Assembly (NCBI GenBank): GCA_019307815.1 | Contig: JAFDIV010000028.1 | Coordinates: 1-64,000 of the forward strand | Source of the DNA: Deltaproteobacteria bacterium | GTDB taxonomy: Bacteria; Desulfobacterota; DSM-4660; Desulfatiglandales; Desulfatiglandaceae | Direction of reading: 5' to 3' | DNA length: 64,000 nucleotides | Part shown: one piece after another, positions 7,496 through 14,664 of the stretch | How positions within the stretch are numbered: the stretch's first letter is position 1 | Layout: every line of letters begins with the position of its first letter | Notes under the pieces: generated by a model | Told to the model about the DNA's origin: nothing | Database searches by the model: none | Seen by the model: the letters and a program-made list of their open reading frames with translations, nothing else | Position numbers and translations under genes: made by a program

Positions 7496-8605
7496 GTGAA
7501 AAAGAAAAATGGTTCAAAATCATTTATAATCCTGTCAATTACATTTGTATTGGTGACGATGTTTTTTGGATTATGGCCCAGAGGCTTCGATTTCTCAAAC
7601 CATGTGGTTCGGCTCACCCATGAGCGAGGGGTCCAATTCTCCAGGTTTGGGGTAGCATACACAGCACCCATTAAAGAATGGCAAGATGGTCGAGCAGGAA
7701 ACTTCTCCATAGAGGTTGTCCTGAAACCAGAAGATTGTGACAACGAAGGATTCAATTTTATTGTTGCAGTGCATGGGGGTGATGACAAGAGCCAATTGTT
7801 GGTGGGGCAATGGCGTTCATGGCTGATAGTAATGAACGGTGATGATTATGACCACAGTAGAAGAGAGAAAAGAATATCAGCAAGGCTAGTCTCAGGCCCT
7901 CCCATGTACCAGTTGGTGGCAATTACAACAGGGAAACACGGAACCAGAATCTACCTTGATGGCCGGCTTGTCAGAGAGGTAGAGGACCTCACTCTCAGTA
8001 TACCAAGTGGACAAAAGACCAGGCTTTTCCTGGGCAATTCTCCGGATGGAAGACATGGTTGGAAAGGGGATATCCTCGGGCTGGCCTGGTATGATTATGT
8101 TCTCACAGATGAGGATGTGAAAGCCCATTTCCGCATGTGGGCCCAAGACCATGATCTTGTTTTTTCCACGAAGCGGAAACCCTTTCTTCTTTATTTATTT
8201 GATGAGAAAGGTGGGAGAAGAGTTGCTGACCATGGGCAAGGGGGGCATGATCTGCAGATTCCAGGCAGGATGGTGATGTTCGAGAGGAAGATACTTTCAT
8301 GTGATCTTTCGCGGCCACATTTCAATTCAGGTTTTATTAAAGATGCTGTTGTGAATTTTTGTGGTTTCATACCGCTCGGATTTGTTTTCATGATGACATT
8401 TGTGAGGAACAGAGGGTTTTATAAGAAACGCTATATCGTGGCCGCCGTTGCCGTGTGCTTTGCCTTAAGTCTGGCAATAGAGGTACTTCAGTCCTGGATT
8501 CCTTCCAGGAGCTCGGACTGTTTGGATCTCGTGCTAAATACGCTGGGAGCCCTGCTCGGTGCCATGATTTTTGTTTGGGGGTATTCTAGAGCACGAAGAA
8601 CATAG
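7496..8605 (+). CDS. LamG-like plus VanZ-family membrane protein
   Basis: 369 aa from a GTG start. Seen: a signal-anchor helix (SFIILSITFVLVTMFFGLWP, residues 9-28), a LamG/concanavalin-like jelly-roll around residues 50-215 (FSIEVVLKPEDCDNEGFNFI, GTRIYLDGRLVREV, LFLGNSPDGRHGWKGDI), then a VanZ-like membrane part from about residue 285 with EVLQSWIPSRSSDCLDLVLN. VanZ-type proteins are linked to envelope glycan or antibiotic resistance, but the role of LamG-VanZ fusions is not known. Its 3' 240 bp are duplicated at 5959-6200. Ordinary polysaccharide loci often carry this class, so it may belong to the ancestral cluster. Confidence 0.8.
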   Translation: MKKKNGSKSFIILSITFVLVTMFFGLWPRGFDFSNHVVRLTHERGVQFSRFGVAYTAPIKEWQDGRAGNFSIEVVLKPEDCDNEGFNFIVAVHGGDDKSQLLVGQWRSWLIVMNGDDYDHSRREKRISARLVSGPPMYQLVAITTGKHGTRIYLDGRLVREVEDLTLSIPSGQKTRLFLGNSPDGRHGWKGDILGLAWYDYVLTDEDVKAHFRMWAQDHDLVFSTKRKPFLLYLFDEKGGRRVADHGQGGHDLQIPGRMVMFERKILSCDLSRPHFNSGFIKDAVVNFCGFIPLGFVFMMTFVRNRGFYKKRYIVAAVAVCFALSLAIEVLQSWIPSRSSDCLDLVLNTLGALLGAMIFVWGYSRARRT

Positions 8606-8613
8606 GGATTAAG
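8379..8613 (+). repeat. Direct repeat copy 2 (VanZ 3' end)
   Basis: Matches 5959-6200 with few differences. The two copies enclose the FitA-PIN module, spacer units A and B and the 5' part of the LamG-VanZ gene. Confidence 0.85.
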
Positions 8614-8621
8614 AAATCTGG

Positions 8622-9274
8622 CTAGCCAACTGTCTCTATCTTTCGTTTGAGGAAGTTGAATCGTTGTTCGATATAGTAAGTCCTTAAGTCTTCCTCAATC
8701 ACAGAACCAAGAGTGACTTTAAAGTCTTGCGGCTTGAACTTATCCAATCGGAGTATGAGATCTTGCTTTTGGGAATCAGATAGCTTCGGCAGCGGTATGC
8801 CTTGGCGCAGAATAAATTCTATGTCAAATGCGTCTCTTATTTCACCGCGATCCAATAATGCTGCTATTTTGTATTCCAGGGCCTGTTTGAGGGTGTGGGC
8901 CCTTATCGTGTGCTGAATGGTGAGTAGGCTATTTTTTGCTCAAAATCGCAGTCTTTTGGTTCTCGCCGGATTTCTATCTTGAGTCTTTTTGGAAAATGGG
9001 AAGAGCGGACTTCCACCAAGATAGTGTAATACTTGATTTGGGCATCAGTGATTTCATAATCCTTACTGAGCAAGTTTTGGAGTCCCAGGAATAGTTTGTT
9101 ATTATCCATTTCTGTTATCTTCCAGAAAGCCAGGTCGGCAGAAAATCTCTTCATTTCGTGGCAAAGTCTCAGCATAGTTCCTCCACCGAAGACAAGGCCC
9201 TGAAGGATCTTTCCATTTTTCAATTTTTCTAAGATCTCTATTTCGAATATTTCATGTTTTTCCAAAACGTTCAT
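8622..9274 (-). pseudogene. AbiEii nucleotidyltransferase toxin, frameshifted
   Basis: Read from ATG 9274: NGKILQGLVFGGGTMLRLCH and FSADLAFWKI, the AbiEii GGGTxLRLxH/SxDLDFW active-site region. The frame ends at 8903. The next frame continues with TIQHTIRAHTLKQALEYKIA and LLDRGEIRDAFDIEFILRQG to the stop at 8622. The switch can be placed at a run of six A (minus-strand GAGCAAAAAATAG); one extra A would restore a single frame. In addition the second catalytic Asp of DLDFW is Ala here (DLAFW). Two independent lesions suggest the toxin is dead while its antitoxin AbiEi, which overlaps the start by 23 bases, is intact. Confidence 0.8.
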
Positions 9275-9845
9275 ACCGTTTCACCAGTCTTCGGGTGCTC
9301 TTGGGGAATGATTTTGAAATTTGAAGCACCATTGGCCAATCCAATTTATCTACGTCAAGGGAAGATGTGTCTATTGAGCGGCGGCCTAAGGATTGGAGGT
9401 ATAAGGCATCTACAAATGCCTTTTCCGGCTCTGCGATGAAAAATCCTCGCATCCTTTTGAACCCAGAATAGAGTTCGGGTTTGATTTTGGTGTATCGAAA
9501 TACGGTTTTCTCAATGGTGATATCTTTGGTTCTCCTGACGCCTACTGATTCTATGTAATCTTGCTGTAGCTGTGTTGTGATTTCATAATAGCCGAGGGCT
9601 GTCATAAGGGAGATGTAGGATGGAACTTGAATGAGGTTAGCAATGGTAAATTTCTGCTCCAGAGACATAACAGCCCAGTTCTCAAACAATACGTATAAAT
9701 TCCTCTTTATCCGTATCAGAATTCCGGCTTTTACATAACGAGAGGCTGCTACTTTCGCAGAGTTAGGCGAGATATTGAGAACACGGGCAATGTCCTCGTA
9801 GCCGAAGTAAGGTTTACCTATTTTGCGTAAGTCAAGGGCTTTCAT
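9252..9845 (-). CDS. AbiEi-family antitoxin (type IV TA)
   Basis: 197 aa. Seen: an N-terminal winged helix (YFGYEDIARVLNISPNSAKV, KAGILIRIKRNLYVL), then a C-terminal antitoxin domain with VPSYISLMTALGYYEI and FFIAEPEKAFVDALYLQSLG. AbiEi counteracts the AbiEii nucleotidyltransferase and represses its own operon by binding inverted repeats. A perfect 14-bp inverted repeat lies five bases before ATG 9845, which fits autoregulation. No Shine-Dalgarno sequence is visible, so the message may be leaderless. Confidence 0.88.
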   Translation of the reverse strand: MKALDLRKIGKPYFGYEDIARVLNISPNSAKVAASRYVKAGILIRIKRNLYVLFENWAVMSLEQKFTIANLIQVPSYISLMTALGYYEITTQLQQDYIESVGVRRTKDITIEKTVFRYTKIKPELYSGFKRMRGFFIAEPEKAFVDALYLQSLGRRSIDTSSLDVDKLDWPMVLQISKSFPKSTRRLVKRYERFGKT

Positions 9846-9850
9846 GAGGT

Positions 9851-9882
9851 ATAATAAATTAACATTTTTGTTAATTTATTAT
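9851..9882 (-). promoter_or_regulatory. Operator-like perfect inverted repeat of abiEi
   Basis: ATAATAAATTAACA (9851-9864), four T, then TGTTAATTTATTAT (9869-9882). The position directly upstream of the antitoxin start and the perfect symmetry suggest the AbiEi operator, probably overlapping the -10 region. Confidence 0.7.
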
Positions 9883-10030
9883 GCCTACCGCAAGAGAGAA
9901 TGCAACAATTTTCTTTCATGTCTCCCTGCTTTCTATGGGCAGGTGCGGCCTGAGAGAGTCTAAGTGAGCAGGCGTGAGAGGAGAGATGAAAGACATTAGC
10001 TTTGAGCTTTCCTCGGTTCAAGTGGGTAGC

Positions 10031-10275
10031 TGGTCAGCCGCCAAGCCGCCAAGCTGTCTGGCCGCCTAGCTTTTTAGCGTTCCAGCATCCTAGCCCGCCA
10101 GAGGCGGGTAAACTTCCTAGCCTTCTAGCATCCTGGTTTATGTGACCCAACAAACCTTTAACTCAATAAACCCAACTAACCCAACTAACCCAATAAACCC
10201 AACAAACCCAATAAACCCAATCAACCCAATAAACCCAATAAACCCAATAAACCCAACAAACCCAATCAACTAAGG
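10031..10275 (+). repeat. Composite spacer unit C, includes direct repeat copy 1
   Basis: CCGCCAAGC/CTAGC words, the palindrome CCCGCCAGAGGCGGG (10096-10110), then CCCAACAAA/CCCAATAAA words (10143-10275). Bases 10045-10130 are identical to 11094-11179, and similarity continues into the 9-nt array, so the next TA module lies between direct repeats. Confidence 0.85.
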
Positions 10276-10450
10276 TACCCAACCAACCGTCAAATCTGGA
10301 TGGCCTCACAGTAGACCGGGCATAGGAAGCGCTCCTCAGACAACCAAAAAGTGAACCTAGTAAGTAGTATCTTATTTGAATAGATTGACCAGGGTTTCGA
10401 ATTCTGGTATAAAATTTATTATTGGCATAATAGCAAAAAAGAGGCAAAAA

Positions 10451-10696
10451 ATGGAAACTGTGACACAAATAAAACAAAGTGGCCGTATTACAATCCCATC
10501 CAAAATGCGTATGGCATTAGGTATCCAAGCTGGTGACAAGATCCTGATACGGTTAGAAAATGGATCGATTCGCATGATACCTTTAAAACAGGCCATTCAC
10601 TTGGCACAGCAGACTGTGCGAAAATATGTACCAGAGGGAACCTCTCTTGTTGAAACGTTAATTCAGGCGCGTCGGGAGGAAGCTTCGCGTGGTTGA
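10451..10696 (+). CDS. AbrB/MazE-type antitoxin
   Basis: 81 aa. Seen: TVTQIKQSGRITIPSKMRMA and GIQAGDKILIRLENGSIRMI, the SpoVT/AbrB swapped-hairpin DNA-binding domain, then a helical C-terminal toxin-binding tail. ATG 10451 is preceded by AGAGG at six bases. The PIN toxin overlaps its stop by eight bases. The pair sits alone between spacer units C and D, which contain 86-bp identical direct repeats. Confidence 0.87.
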   Translation: METVTQIKQSGRITIPSKMRMALGIQAGDKILIRLENGSIRMIPLKQAIHLAQQTVRKYVPEGTSLVETLIQARREEASRG

Positions 10697-11072
10697 GTAT
10701 GTTTTGGATGCTTCAGCGCTGTTAGCACTTCTCAATGGAGAAGAAGGCGCTGAATTGGTTGAAGAGTTGTTGCCACAGTCGGTTATTTCAGCAGTGAATC
10801 TGGCTGAGGTAGTGACCCGGCTTGTCGCAGTTGGCATGCCAAAAAAGGAAATTCATGAAATATTGTCCCTGCTCGGGTTAAAAATTGCTTCGTTTGAGGA
10901 GGAAGAAGCTTTCCAAACTGGATTCATGTATGCAAGCACGGGGCGGTTTGGTCTTTCGCTTGGTGATCGGGCCTGTCTCGCACTTGCAAAAGTCAGGAAC
11001 GCGAGAGCAGTGACTGCAGATCGGGTTTGGAAACAAATAGGTGGTGAGGTAGAAGTTGAGTTGATTCGTTAA
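10689..11072 (+). CDS. PIN-domain toxin (VapC-like)
   Basis: 127 aa from GTG 10689, overlapping the antitoxin stop. Seen: YVLDASALLALLNGE, AVNLAEVVTRL, GLSLGDRACLALAK and AVTADRVW, placing the four conserved acidic positions of PIN RNases. Complete by length and motifs. Translational coupling with the AbrB-type antitoxin is evident from the overlap. Confidence 0.87.
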   Translation: MVEYVLDASALLALLNGEEGAELVEELLPQSVISAVNLAEVVTRLVAVGMPKKEIHEILSLLGLKIASFEEEEAFQTGFMYASTGRFGLSLGDRACLALAKVRNARAVTADRVWKQIGGEVEVELIR

Positions 11073-11086
11073 GGATAGGCAAACAG

Positions 11087-11265
11087 GTTCGCCAGCCGCC
11101 AAGCTGTCTGGCCGCCTAGCTTTTTAGCGTTCCAGCATCCTAGCCCGCCAGAGGCGGGTAAACTTCCTAGCCTTCTAGCTTATGTGACCCAACAAACCTT
11201 TAACCCAATAAACCCAATAAACCCAATAAACCCGCCAGAACTCATTGGCGGGCAAGCCCAACGAA
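11087..11265 (+). repeat. Composite spacer unit D, includes direct repeat copy 2
   Basis: Same words and order as unit C. Bases 11094-11179 equal 10045-10130. Ends with CCCAATAAA words and an inverted pair CCCGCCAGAA/TTGGCGGGC near 11231-11254. Confidence 0.85.
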
Positions 11266-11281
11266 CTAAGGAGCATTGCAG

Positions 11282-12373
11282 GTGAAAGTTTTTCTAGTTG
11301 CAGGTGCCAGGCCCAATTTCATGAAAATCGCCCCTGTGTACAGGGAGTCTTTGAAACATAGTGAGGTTGATTGCAAGATTGTACATACAGGGCAGCATTA
11401 TGATTATGAAATGTCCCAAGCGTTCTTTGAAGACCTCGAGCTTCCAAAACCAGATTTTTTCCTGGATGTAGGCTCTGGTAGCCATGCGGTTCAGACTGCC
11501 AAGATAATGATTTCGTTTGAAGAATTGTGCCAAAAGGAAAGACCTGACCTTGTGATAGTGGTGGGAGATGTTAACTCTACGCTGGGATGCAGCGTTGTGG
11601 CAAAGAAACAGATGATTCAAGTTGCCCATGTGGAGGCGGGGCTCAGGAGCTTTGACATGAGCATGCCCGAGGAAATCAACCGCATGGTGACTGATTGTCT
11701 GTCTGATTATTTGTTTGTAACTGAAGAAAGTGGGATTAAGAATTTGTTGAATGAAGGCAAGCCCAGGGAAAAGGTCCATTTTGTGGGCAATGTTATGATA
11801 GACAATTTGTTTCATCAGCTCAGGAGATTGCAATCGGAAAACGGGAGAAAATTTTCCACCTATAAAATAAAACAAGAATATCGGAAATACATTTTCCTCA
11901 CACTGCATCGGCCTTCTAATGTGGATTCCAAGGGTTCTTTTAGCGAGATAGCTGAGACTCTTAATCACATATCGAAAGATTATCCTATATTTTTCCCGGT
12001 CCATCCAAGGACACAGAAAATGATGAAAGAGTTCGACATTGAGTTCTCTCCAAATATTAAGCTGTTCCCGCCTTTGGGTTTTAAGGAATCCCTTTTTCTA
12101 TGGAAGGATGCAGTCCTTGTCATGACTGATAGTGGCGGGCTGCAGGAAGAGACTACGGCCCTTAATGTACCATGTATCACGCTCAGGGAAAATACAGAAC
12201 GGCCCATTACCATTGAGATGGGCACAAACATCCTTGCAGGGACAAAGAGAGACTCCATTCTAAGAGCATATTCCGAGGCTCTCAATAAAGATAGGGAGAA
12301 GGCCAAGGTGCCGCCCAAGTGGGATGGCCGCGCAGCAAAGAGGATATGGGAAATACTTCTTCAAAGATCATAA
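11282..12373 (+). CDS. wecB: UDP-N-acetylglucosamine 2-epimerase (non-hydrolysing)
   Basis: 363 aa. Interconverts UDP-GlcNAc and UDP-ManNAc, supplying ManNAc-type sugars for surface glycans. Seen: GARPNFMKIAPVYRES, IVHTGQHYDYEMSQAF, VGDVNSTLGCSVVA, VAHVEAGLRSFDMSMPEEIN (the active-site His and Glu) and TDSGGLQEETTALNVP. GTG 11282 is preferred because AAGGAG lies eight bases ahead; a TTG at 11276 is too close. The gene belongs to the polysaccharide set although repeats isolate it. Confidence 0.93.
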   Translation: MKVFLVAGARPNFMKIAPVYRESLKHSEVDCKIVHTGQHYDYEMSQAFFEDLELPKPDFFLDVGSGSHAVQTAKIMISFEELCQKERPDLVIVVGDVNSTLGCSVVAKKQMIQVAHVEAGLRSFDMSMPEEINRMVTDCLSDYLFVTEESGIKNLLNEGKPREKVHFVGNVMIDNLFHQLRRLQSENGRKFSTYKIKQEYRKYIFLTLHRPSNVDSKGSFSEIAETLNHISKDYPIFFPVHPRTQKMMKEFDIEFSPNIKLFPPLGFKESLFLWKDAVLVMTDSGGLQEETTALNVPCITLRENTERPITIEMGTNILAGTKRDSILRAYSEALNKDREKAKVPPKWDGRAAKRIWEILLQRS

Positions 12374-12443
12374 GGGATCAATGGAGGGTATGAATAGGAT
12401 CTATGGCGAAGGCAGTTAGGACTATGCCTATTAGCGTCTGCAC

Positions 12444-12571
12444 CTTGCCGCCAAGCCGCCACGTTGCCTAACAGTTCGGCTTCTCAGCCTCCCAGCTTCC
12501 TAGCCTTCTAGCCTGCTAGCTTCCCAGCTTATATGACCCAACAAACCCAATGAACTCAATGAACCCAAGGA
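12444..12571 (+). repeat. Composite spacer unit E
   Basis: CCGCCAAGCCGCC, CAGCTTCCTAGCCTTCTAGC words followed by GACCCAACAAACCCAATGAA words. The array runs into the acyltransferase frame, so the annotated start codon at 12550 is itself part of a repeat word. Confidence 0.75.
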
Positions 12572-13077
12572 ACATAATAAATCGCATTCTCCATAAGCTG
12601 GCATATATAGCTCCTGGTGGATACTCCCTACGGGTGTGGCTTCATCGGAGAAGAGGGGCAAACATCGGAAAAAACGTCTGGATTAGCCAGTTTGTGTATA
12701 TTGATGAACTTCATCCCGAGGCAGTAACCATAGGAGATAACTGCACTATTGGACTCAGAACTTCTATTTTCACTCATTTTTACTGGGGCCCTAGAAAGAG
12801 TGAAAATGGGTACAGTGAGGTTGTGATAGGGAAAGACGCATTTGTTGGGCCGCATTGCTTGATTCTGCCTGGTGTTAGGGTAGGTGAGGGGGCCGTGATC
12901 CGTGGGGGATCAGTGATTACAAGAGATGTTCCTGCCCATACCTTCTGGGGGCCACCACCTGCCGGGCCCTTGGGTAAGGTGACAGTCCCGCTTACACCCG
13001 AGCATACTTATGAAGAATTCATCCGTGGGCTGCGGCCGATAAGGAAAAGGCGAAAGGCGTTAGACGTAAAACGTTAG
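12550..13077 (+). CDS. Hexapeptide-repeat acyltransferase (WcaF/LpxA-like)
   Basis: 175 aa. Seen: GYSLRVWLHRRRGANIGKNV, DELHPEAVTIGDNCTIG, VVIGKDAFVGPHCLILPGVR and GEGAVIRGGSVITRDVPAHT, which give left-handed beta-helix hexapeptide turns; the fold is typical of O-acetyltransferases that decorate exopolysaccharide or O-antigen. Substrate unknown. The first six or so residues (MNSMNP) are encoded by repeat words; there is no clear ribosome site, so the true start is uncertain. The 3' end also runs into a purine-rich word repeat. Confidence 0.82.
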   Translation: MNSMNPRNIINRILHKLAYIAPGGYSLRVWLHRRRGANIGKNVWISQFVYIDELHPEAVTIGDNCTIGLRTSIFTHFYWGPRKSENGYSEVVIGKDAFVGPHCLILPGVRVGEGAVIRGGSVITRDVPAHTFWGPPPAGPLGKVTVPLTPEHTYEEFIRGLRPIRKRRKALDVKR

Positions 13078-13132
13078 ATGTGAGATGTTGGATGTGAGAC
13101 GTAAAACGTGAGACGGGAAATGTGAGGCTGGG
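13066..13132 (+). repeat. Word-repeat spacer (GTTAGATGTGAGATG type)
   Basis: GACGTAAAACGTTAGATGTG, GATGTTGGATGTGAGACG and AAAACGTGAGACGGGAAATG words, the purine-rich family also seen at 3407, 4012 and 4955. Confidence 0.65.
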
Positions 13133-13170
13133 GGGAGAGTTCGTGAATTGGGGAAATCCAACAGGATTGC

Positions 13171-13578
13171 CTATGCCATTAGGCCGAGACGAGAGGCAGC
13201 TTTGATTAGCTTTCTATCGGCTGAGTAAATGACACCACCATGCTCTTCTGCAAGAGCAAGATACAAGTTGTCGTACACAGTAAGACCATTGTCTTCGGCT
13301 AGTTCCAAGGCCCTCATCAAAATGGGCCGATGGGGAAAAAGCCGTATAGGTACTGTGAGGAGATCACAGAGCAGATCTTTGCTTTCTTGGCTTGAAAGCT
13401 CACCGGACTTGCGCTTTTTGTTCAATGCATTGGCAGCTTCAGCAAGCAGCAGTTCTGGAGCTATAGCAACATTAACTCCCCGCTCAACACCAGTCAGAAA
13501 TTCCTTAAATCCATTTGGGAGTGGGCCATCGGGAACAAAAAGCCTCAGTAGAGCAGATGTATCTACAACGCCGATCAT
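13171..13578 (-). CDS. PIN-domain toxin (FitB/VapC-like)
   Basis: 135 aa. Seen: GVVDTSALLRLFVPDG, LLLAEAANALNKKR, LTVYDNLYLALAEEHGG and VIYSADRKLIKAA, so the acidic PIN positions are present. It overlaps the stop of the FitA-like antitoxin gene by four bases on the minus strand. Complete module. Together with the next TA pair it forms a two-module block facing the polysaccharide genes. Confidence 0.87.
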   Translation of the reverse strand: MIGVVDTSALLRLFVPDGPLPNGFKEFLTGVERGVNVAIAPELLLAEAANALNKKRKSGELSSQESKDLLCDLLTVPIRLFPHRPILMRALELAEDNGLTVYDNLYLALAEEHGGVIYSADRKLIKAASRLGLMA

Positions 13579-13811
13579 CTATTCCTATCCTCCCTTATGG
13601 CCTTGACCGTATCACTGAGCTGTCTCCCCTGAAGTCGTCTGCGCCATTCAGAAGCCTTGGCTAGAAATGACCTGTTTGAAAGCCTAACTTCTTGTTCCAG
13701 GATTAATTTGATCTGTTCTTGTAAACTACGGTGATTCTTTTTTGCCATGGCCTGTAATGCCACGTAAACGTCTTCTGGGACATTTCGGATGCTAATTGAT
13801 TTTGCTTTCAT
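13575..13811 (-). CDS. FitA-like ribbon-helix-helix antitoxin
   Basis: 78 aa from ATG 13811. Seen: MKAKSISIRNVPEDVYVALQ and KKNHRSLQEQIKLILEQEV, a ribbon-helix-helix N-domain closely similar in layout to the antitoxin at 6413-6649, then a charged tail. A longer reading from 13823 adds four residues without support. Expected to bind the operator upstream and neutralise the PIN toxin that follows. Confidence 0.85.
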   Translation of the reverse strand: MKAKSISIRNVPEDVYVALQAMAKKNHRSLQEQIKLILEQEVRLSNRSFLAKASEWRRRLQGRQLSDTVKAIREDRNR

Positions 13812-13947
13812 ATCGCCCCTCAAATCTTGCCATAAAAATGATAGCGTTATTTTATGACTTACTATAGTTCATAAACTGCGTGGTGTCAACAGATAGTGTG
13901 ACATTCTTGGGGATACGGACTGATAGAGCTTCAAGTGCGGAATATGT

Positions 13948-14340
13948 TCACCAGGCAGAATTTACGTAAGGATAATCCAATATTTTCTGGTCCTTTGTGA
14001 CCAGCGTCGCTCCATTTATTCTGGCTGTGGCTACTATGATTCGATCGGCCGGATCGGCATGGAAGTCTCCAGGAAGCTGACAGGATTCAACAGCTACCTT
14101 TGGGCTCAGTTCCAAGACCTGGATGCCTGTTTTGTTGATGGCATAATCAAGCCATTGTTCGGCCGTCATTTTCATCTTTATTCGACCACGTTGAGCCATC
14201 ATGGCAAATTCCCAAATAGAAATGGAAGCAATAGCGCGCTCGTCCACAACTGTATTTTTTATGAGATCATAGGCGGTCTTGGAAAGTCTGTTGGGTTCAG
14301 TTAAGGTCCAGAACCATACATGAGTATCCATCAAAAGCAT
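13948..14340 (-). CDS. PIN-domain toxin (DTHVW type)
   Basis: 130 aa. Seen: LLMDTHVWFWTLTEPNRLS, IASISIWEFAMMAQRG, DFHADPADRIIVATARI and LVTKDQKILDY, the motifs of the PIN subgroup with DTHxxxW. The ATG at 14340 forms a TAATG overlap with the antitoxin stop, so the start is clear. Complete by motifs. Confidence 0.88.
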   Translation of the reverse strand: MLLMDTHVWFWTLTEPNRLSKTAYDLIKNTVVDERAIASISIWEFAMMAQRGRIKMKMTAEQWLDYAINKTGIQVLELSPKVAVESCQLPGDFHADPADRIIVATARINGATLVTKDQKILDYPYVNSAW

Positions 14341-14573
14341 TAGTCCAACTCCCATGCGCTGTCTTCAGTGACAGGTTTGGTCAGGTCTCCAATAGTCTGG
14401 CCCTGACCTGCCAAGGCCCCTAGTAGTGGATCTTTCTTCTTGTTTTCCGCTATGGGAGTGAGCTTAGCAACGGCCTTGCCACGCTTTGTTATTATGATTT
14501 CTTTATTAGTTTCCTCAACTTCCGCCAAAAGCTGAAAAATTTTTTTCCTGAATTCTGCTGCTGATATATCCAT
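14340..14573 (-). CDS. Phd/YefM-family antitoxin
   Basis: 77 aa. Seen: DISAAEFRKKIFQLLAEVEE and NKEIIITKRGKAVAKLTPI, the Phd/YefM DNA-binding domain, then a short C-terminal region with DSAWELD that would bind the toxin. AGAAGGAGGA precedes ATG 14573. The promoter just upstream carries two TGTACA words, the core known from yefM operators. Confidence 0.88.
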   Translation of the reverse strand: MDISAAEFRKKIFQLLAEVEETNKEIIITKRGKAVAKLTPIAENKKKDPLLGALAGQGQTIGDLTKPVTEDSAWELD

Positions 14574-14593
14574 GAGTAAATCCTCCTTCTAAA

Positions 14594-14627
14594 TGTACAC
14601 TATAAAATGTACAATAAGCCGAGTCAA
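14594..14627 (-). promoter_or_regulatory. Promoter with paired TGTACA operators for the Phd-PIN module
   Basis: On the minus strand: -35 TTGACT (14622-14627), 17-nt spacer, -10 TATAGT (14599-14604). TGTACA palindromes at 14608-14613 (in the spacer) and 14594-14599 (touching the -10), 14 bp apart. The YefM-YoeB operator of E. coli is built on TGTACA, so repression by this antitoxin is plausible. Confidence 0.75.
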
Positions 14628-14664
14628 TATTTTTCTAGCATCATTTAGAGACTCTTGAAATTGA

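Noticed and set aside
7096-7523. Long ORFs on both strands with Asn-Lys-Pro or Leu-Gly-Leu repeats
   Set aside because: They are translations of the 9-nt tandem array; open frames arise because the period is a multiple of three. No ribosome sites and no non-repeat domain.
10163-10477. ORF with Trp-Val-Tyr-Trp-Val repeats
   Set aside because: Same 9-nt words read on the minus strand across spacer unit C; not a protein gene.
7228-11262. CRISPR array
   Set aside because: Repeats are 9 nt, contiguous, without unique spacers of 30-40 nt, and no cas gene is present.
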